Part shown: positions 60,786 through 64,000 of the stretch, piece by piece
Numbering within the stretch: the first letter of the stretch is position 1
Layout: the number at the start of each line of letters is the position of its first letter
Translations under genes and position numbers: made by a program
Assembly (NCBI GenBank): GCA_946894095.1
Contig: OX335653.1
Coordinates: forward strand, 8,623,001-8,687,000
DNA from: Incurvaria masculella
Taxonomy: Eukaryota; Arthropoda; Insecta; Lepidoptera; Incurvariidae
Reading direction: 5' to 3'
DNA: 64,000 nucleotides
The notes under the pieces: generated by a model
What the model was told of the DNA's origin: nothing
Database searches by the model: none
Seen by the model: the letters and a program-made list of their open reading frames with translations, nothing else

Positions 60786-61399
60786 GATAAAATGTGAGCG
60801 AATTTATTGCTCAGTACCTTGCTTTGGTATACCGATGTTTATAGCTAGGAGTGTGGAAGTGAGTATTATTTCTGATATTTTGTATCTTTATTGAATTCGC
60901 TCACGCTGTTCACAGTATGGGCCTATACGGAGGTGGAGGCAGCGATACAACCACGGGGGGCTAGTCCCACAACGACGTCGGATGTTTGGTCGTTCTAGGT
61001 TTCCTGTCTAAAATTGTTTCAAATACCTATCTAATAATATTAGCCATCTAAATACATCATTAATCTCTAGCTTTTGTAAAAGCCCGTGAATGCAAACCAT
61101 TCGTCTCGATTCGATGGCAACGGAGACCATCTGCCTGCTTTTGATGAAGCAGCAGGCTAGCGTCAATAGATTGTATATTTCTTTACTGTAAATATTCCTA
61201 AATACATACTAACTAAATTATTAACTATTAAAAATAATAAAAATCATGTATGAATAGCAAACAGATTTTTTTCCTATTAATTTATGGAGCTGGACATGCA
61301 AGCTATATCCTATGTCTTATACACAGTCCCGACCTAACTTTTATAAGAAAAATAAAAATACTTGAGCTGTCGTCACTCCACTTTAATATTTTTCTTTAA
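60786..61399. other. Noncoding stretch, nothing firmly recognised
   Basis: 61130-61155 has a short inverted repeat around GCCTGCTTTTGATGAAGCAG. No gene seen. Confidence 0.3.
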
Positions 61400-61585
61400 A
61401 TATAGAATTCCGGTGTGCAAATGTTCCTTAATCTTCTCTTCCTAAACGGCTTGACCGATTTTGATGTTTTTTTTTTGTGCTAATGGGGTCACCTGAATTG
61501 TTCTTTGTTATAATTGGATCTGGTTGGTGGCGCTGTTGTCGAGATCTATGGTAGGACAACGTCTACCTATCACCCTAATTGGGGG
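61400..61585 (+). mobile_element. Helitron-like element, partial copy
   Basis: GACCGATTTTGATG, ATTGGATCTGGTTGG, TGGCGCTGTTGTCGAGATCT are collinear with the minus-strand element at 1485-1705. The 3' CTAGT end is not present. Confidence 0.4.
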
Positions 61586-62427
61586 TTACATTTATAATCA
61601 ATATTATAAATTTTTGTGAGTAACAAACACATTGGTGTTTTTTATTTTCAATATTGAAATTATTTTAGAATTTATTTTTTTCATGATTTTGTTGCACAGA
61701 ACTTATTTCTTCAGCGCTCGTAAATATGTGTGAAACAAGAACTTATGAAATAATTATTTATCACAAACTCTATATTCAAGGCAAACCTCCCACTTATACG
61801 CTTAAATTAAGTGCCCAAAGTCCACATTAGAAAAGCATGGAATCGCACAGATAGAAACAAAATAGTGTTCGATATTGTTTGCCCCTATAGGAAGAAGGAT
61901 CAACTGGAACCGGGTAGACAAGGGTGAGTGAGTGTTCCATTATTTATTTTCTATTCGGGCTCAGCACAGCCGGGCAGCGGGGGCGGCAGACAGCGATGGC
62001 GGCGCGGCAGCGGCGGCGGCGGTAGCGAGGCAGCTTGGCGCGAGCTGCATCAATGGGCGCGAAGAATATTATTCTAGTGATGATATCAGAAAATTATCTG
62101 AGAAAAAATCAACATATGGGTGCGCTTGTTTCAAACAAACTTAGGTCCGATCGAAGGAAAATTCCTCGAAGTTAAGTACGTCGCTTTTAGTCAACCGTCG
62201 ATTTAGCTCTCTTCCATACTGTTCATAAAAAATGGCGCGTTTCATCATAGGTTGACGTTGATTTTACGTCCATTTCCTTCCTACACTCGACCTTTAGTGT
62301 GCTCAAGATATTTGTTCTTCAATATTCAAGTCATATTCGTTCACATTTTGTGGATATGTTAAATAAATGTCTTTGACACTAAAAACTTAGTCATTGAAAC
62401 TAAATTGAAGCAATATTTAGTCTTGTA
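61586..62427. other. Noncoding stretch with short GC-rich patch
   Basis: 61960-62050 has a GGC/GCA-rich run (a 70-codon ORF with Ala runs passes through it, no domain). No gene called. Confidence 0.3.
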
Positions 62428-62614
62428 TTTTTTTTATGAAACTGGACATGAATTGCTAATACCACAACTACTGTAGTGATATTAGTCCAAAACAGCACAT
62501 AACCATCCTTATATTGCTCGGTCGTATGGCACTGGATGAAAACAACGGACTTTTTTTAATTTCTGCTTCGACCACCATATTTCACTTAATGCGATGATAT
62601 GCAGCCGGCCTACC
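62428..62614 (-). mobile_element. SINE 3' part, 5S-type, decayed
   Basis: TTATGAAACTGGACATG, ATCCTTATATTGCTCGGTCG, CTTCGACCACCATATTTCAC and TGCGATGATA. Confidence 0.6.
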
Positions 62615-63104
62615 AATGATTAGGGATATAATTTTAAATTTAAATAAATACGATATTAGTTATGATCGACTAAATTGTATGAATTGAAAGGATAACTGAA
62701 ATAAATTATTCATACAAATATACATCTTTAGTGCTTTGCCGCACGATTTTCCCTCCCCGGTCGAGCATTTTCACACAATTCGAGAAAACTCACCCCGCGA
62801 TTAGACGCACAATGCCGCTTATCCTATTCACACTAATACTCGCATAATCTATCTCCTTCCAGGGAGAGAGCAACCACAATGGGATCCCGTGGATTCGGTT
62901 TTCGCCTGTCACTTATTTCCTGCGGACTAGTGGAGCGGGGCGGCGGAGTTGGGACCGGATTCAGGCTCGAAATACTTGCCCAAATGTTGACTCCCCTTCA
63001 GCTAAGCTTGAGTAGGAAATTATGTTTTGGATCTTTATAATATTTCGTACAGATGTTTCTTTCACAACTAAGGTTAAGTATTTTAAAACTTTAAATACAT
63101 ACCA
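62615..63104. other. Stretch with mixed-composition patch
   Basis: 62740-62970 is less AT-rich and repeat-free. Nothing further recognised. Confidence 0.3.
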
Positions 63105-63302
63105 AAATGGTTGGGCTTAAACACGTCCAAATTGTTAGCAGTCATTTGGATGAAAGATGGTCAATGCGGTAATGAAAAGACCGCGTGTTTTCATCCAGTT
63201 TTATGTGCAAAAAATAATGAGAGGTCCTGCCACGGTACCTCTTGCCTTACGGGGTGTGATGGACTATATTATATACTATGTTAAGCATCCATGTCTTGTA
63301 AA
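63105..63302 (+). mobile_element. SINE body and 3' fragment, 5S-type, old
   Basis: GATGGTCAATGCGGTAATG, TTTTCATCCAGTTTTATG, GAGGTCCTGCCACGGTACC, AAGCATCCATGTC. Confidence 0.6.
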
Positions 63303-63671
63303 ATATAGTGGCAGCGTGACCACTTTTTAGTGAACAAATTCAGTGATGGTAGTGTCGGCCAGTCAGTTCACTTAGGCTACACTACTAATGTTCTCGAGTT
63401 CTAACTATAGGTTTGAACATTTAGTCCAACGAAAAATCGATGTTGCACGTACCGAAAGTGTAAGCGAACTGAATTGTCGGCGCTGCCATCAGTGTATTAT
63501 CATTGAAACGTGTATATGCTTCCGCTATACAGGATATTTTCTTACTGTTCAATGCTTAATATGAACAGGAAATATAACGTGCATGACCAAACTTAATATT
63601 TTATTTATTTTAATGATATTATCTTAACTATTTCTGTGTTTTAAAACATCGTTGATGAAACCAGGTCTTCC

Positions 63672-64000
63672 CTCAGCCTTAGTTTATATTACGACTATTT
63701 ATCTCAGCCTTAATTTCTGTTACGACTATTTATCTTAGCCTTAGTTTCTGTTACGACCATTTATCTCAGCCTTAGTTTCTGTTACGACTATTTATCTGAA
63801 CCTTCGTTTCTGTTACGACCATTTATCTCAGCCTTAGTTTCTGTTACGACTATTTATCTGAACCTTCGTTTCTGTTACGATCATTTATCTCAGCCTTAGT
63901 TTCTGTTACGACTATTTATCTCAGCCTTAGTTTCTGTCACTAATATTTTAATTGAGCCTTTGTTTCTGCTACAACTATTTAGGTATCTCAGTCATAGAGT
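63672..64000. repeat. 31-bp minisatellite, about 10 units, runs to the window edge
   Basis: Unit CTCAGCCTTAGTTTCTGTTA followed by CGACTATTTAT. A variant unit (CTGAACCTTCG start) alternates with the standard one in units 4-7, giving a 62-bp higher-order period. The last units are diverged. The array may continue beyond the window. Confidence 0.95.

Overview
The window is animal nuclear DNA from a moth, most likely a noctuoid. It carries one clear protein-coding gene, the Hox gene Antennapedia (Antp), on the + strand. Both coding exons are present: 19367-20084, ending just after the YPWM hexapeptide, and 48334-48584, holding the homeobox and stop codon. A 28.2-kb intron separates them. The joined CDS is 969 nt (322 aa), and its 60-residue homeodomain matches my memory of Drosophila Antp exactly. 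Noctuoid placement rests on interspersed repeats I recognise from memory, not from a search: paired SINE families with a tRNA-like or 5S-rRNA-like head on one shared body (like HaSE1/HaSE3 of Helicoverpa armigera), MITEs carrying a (GTCY)n microsatellite, and Helitron-like elements ending in CTAGT.

Layout. 1-19156 is AT-rich noncoding DNA, either an upstream Antp intron or promoter-distal sequence, with short GC-rich islands and many repeats. A good splice acceptor at 19155/19156 opens the first coding exon, whose 210-nt leader has two uORFs. 20085-48333 is the large intron, with 13 SINE copies, several MITEs, LINE-derived fragments and GC-rich islands that may be cis-regulatory. From 48585 runs a long AT-rich, SINE-free stretch that is probably the Antp 3'UTR (candidate poly(A) signals to about 51.15 kb). 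51.2-64 kb is intergenic or distal noncoding DNA with more SINEs, a decayed CR1/Jockey-type retrotransposon 3' end (57.4-58.4 kb), a small MITE, and a 31-bp minisatellite running into the right edge.

The most unusual content is in the repeats. I count 27 SINE copies (+ or -, full or truncated, two nested pairs). tRNA-headed and 5S-headed copies carry different diagnostic bases in the shared body, so they look like two long-separated lineages. Other notable items: a graded (GTCY)n series in four copies of one MITE, a palindrome made from the 5' end of one SINE, several perfect short hairpins (one 127 bp before the homeobox exon), and four G or C homopolymers of 14-17 bp. I found no CRISPR array, bacterial feature, intact transposase, functional tRNA or rRNA gene, or second host gene. 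Repeat boundaries are read by eye and are good to roughly 5-15 bp.
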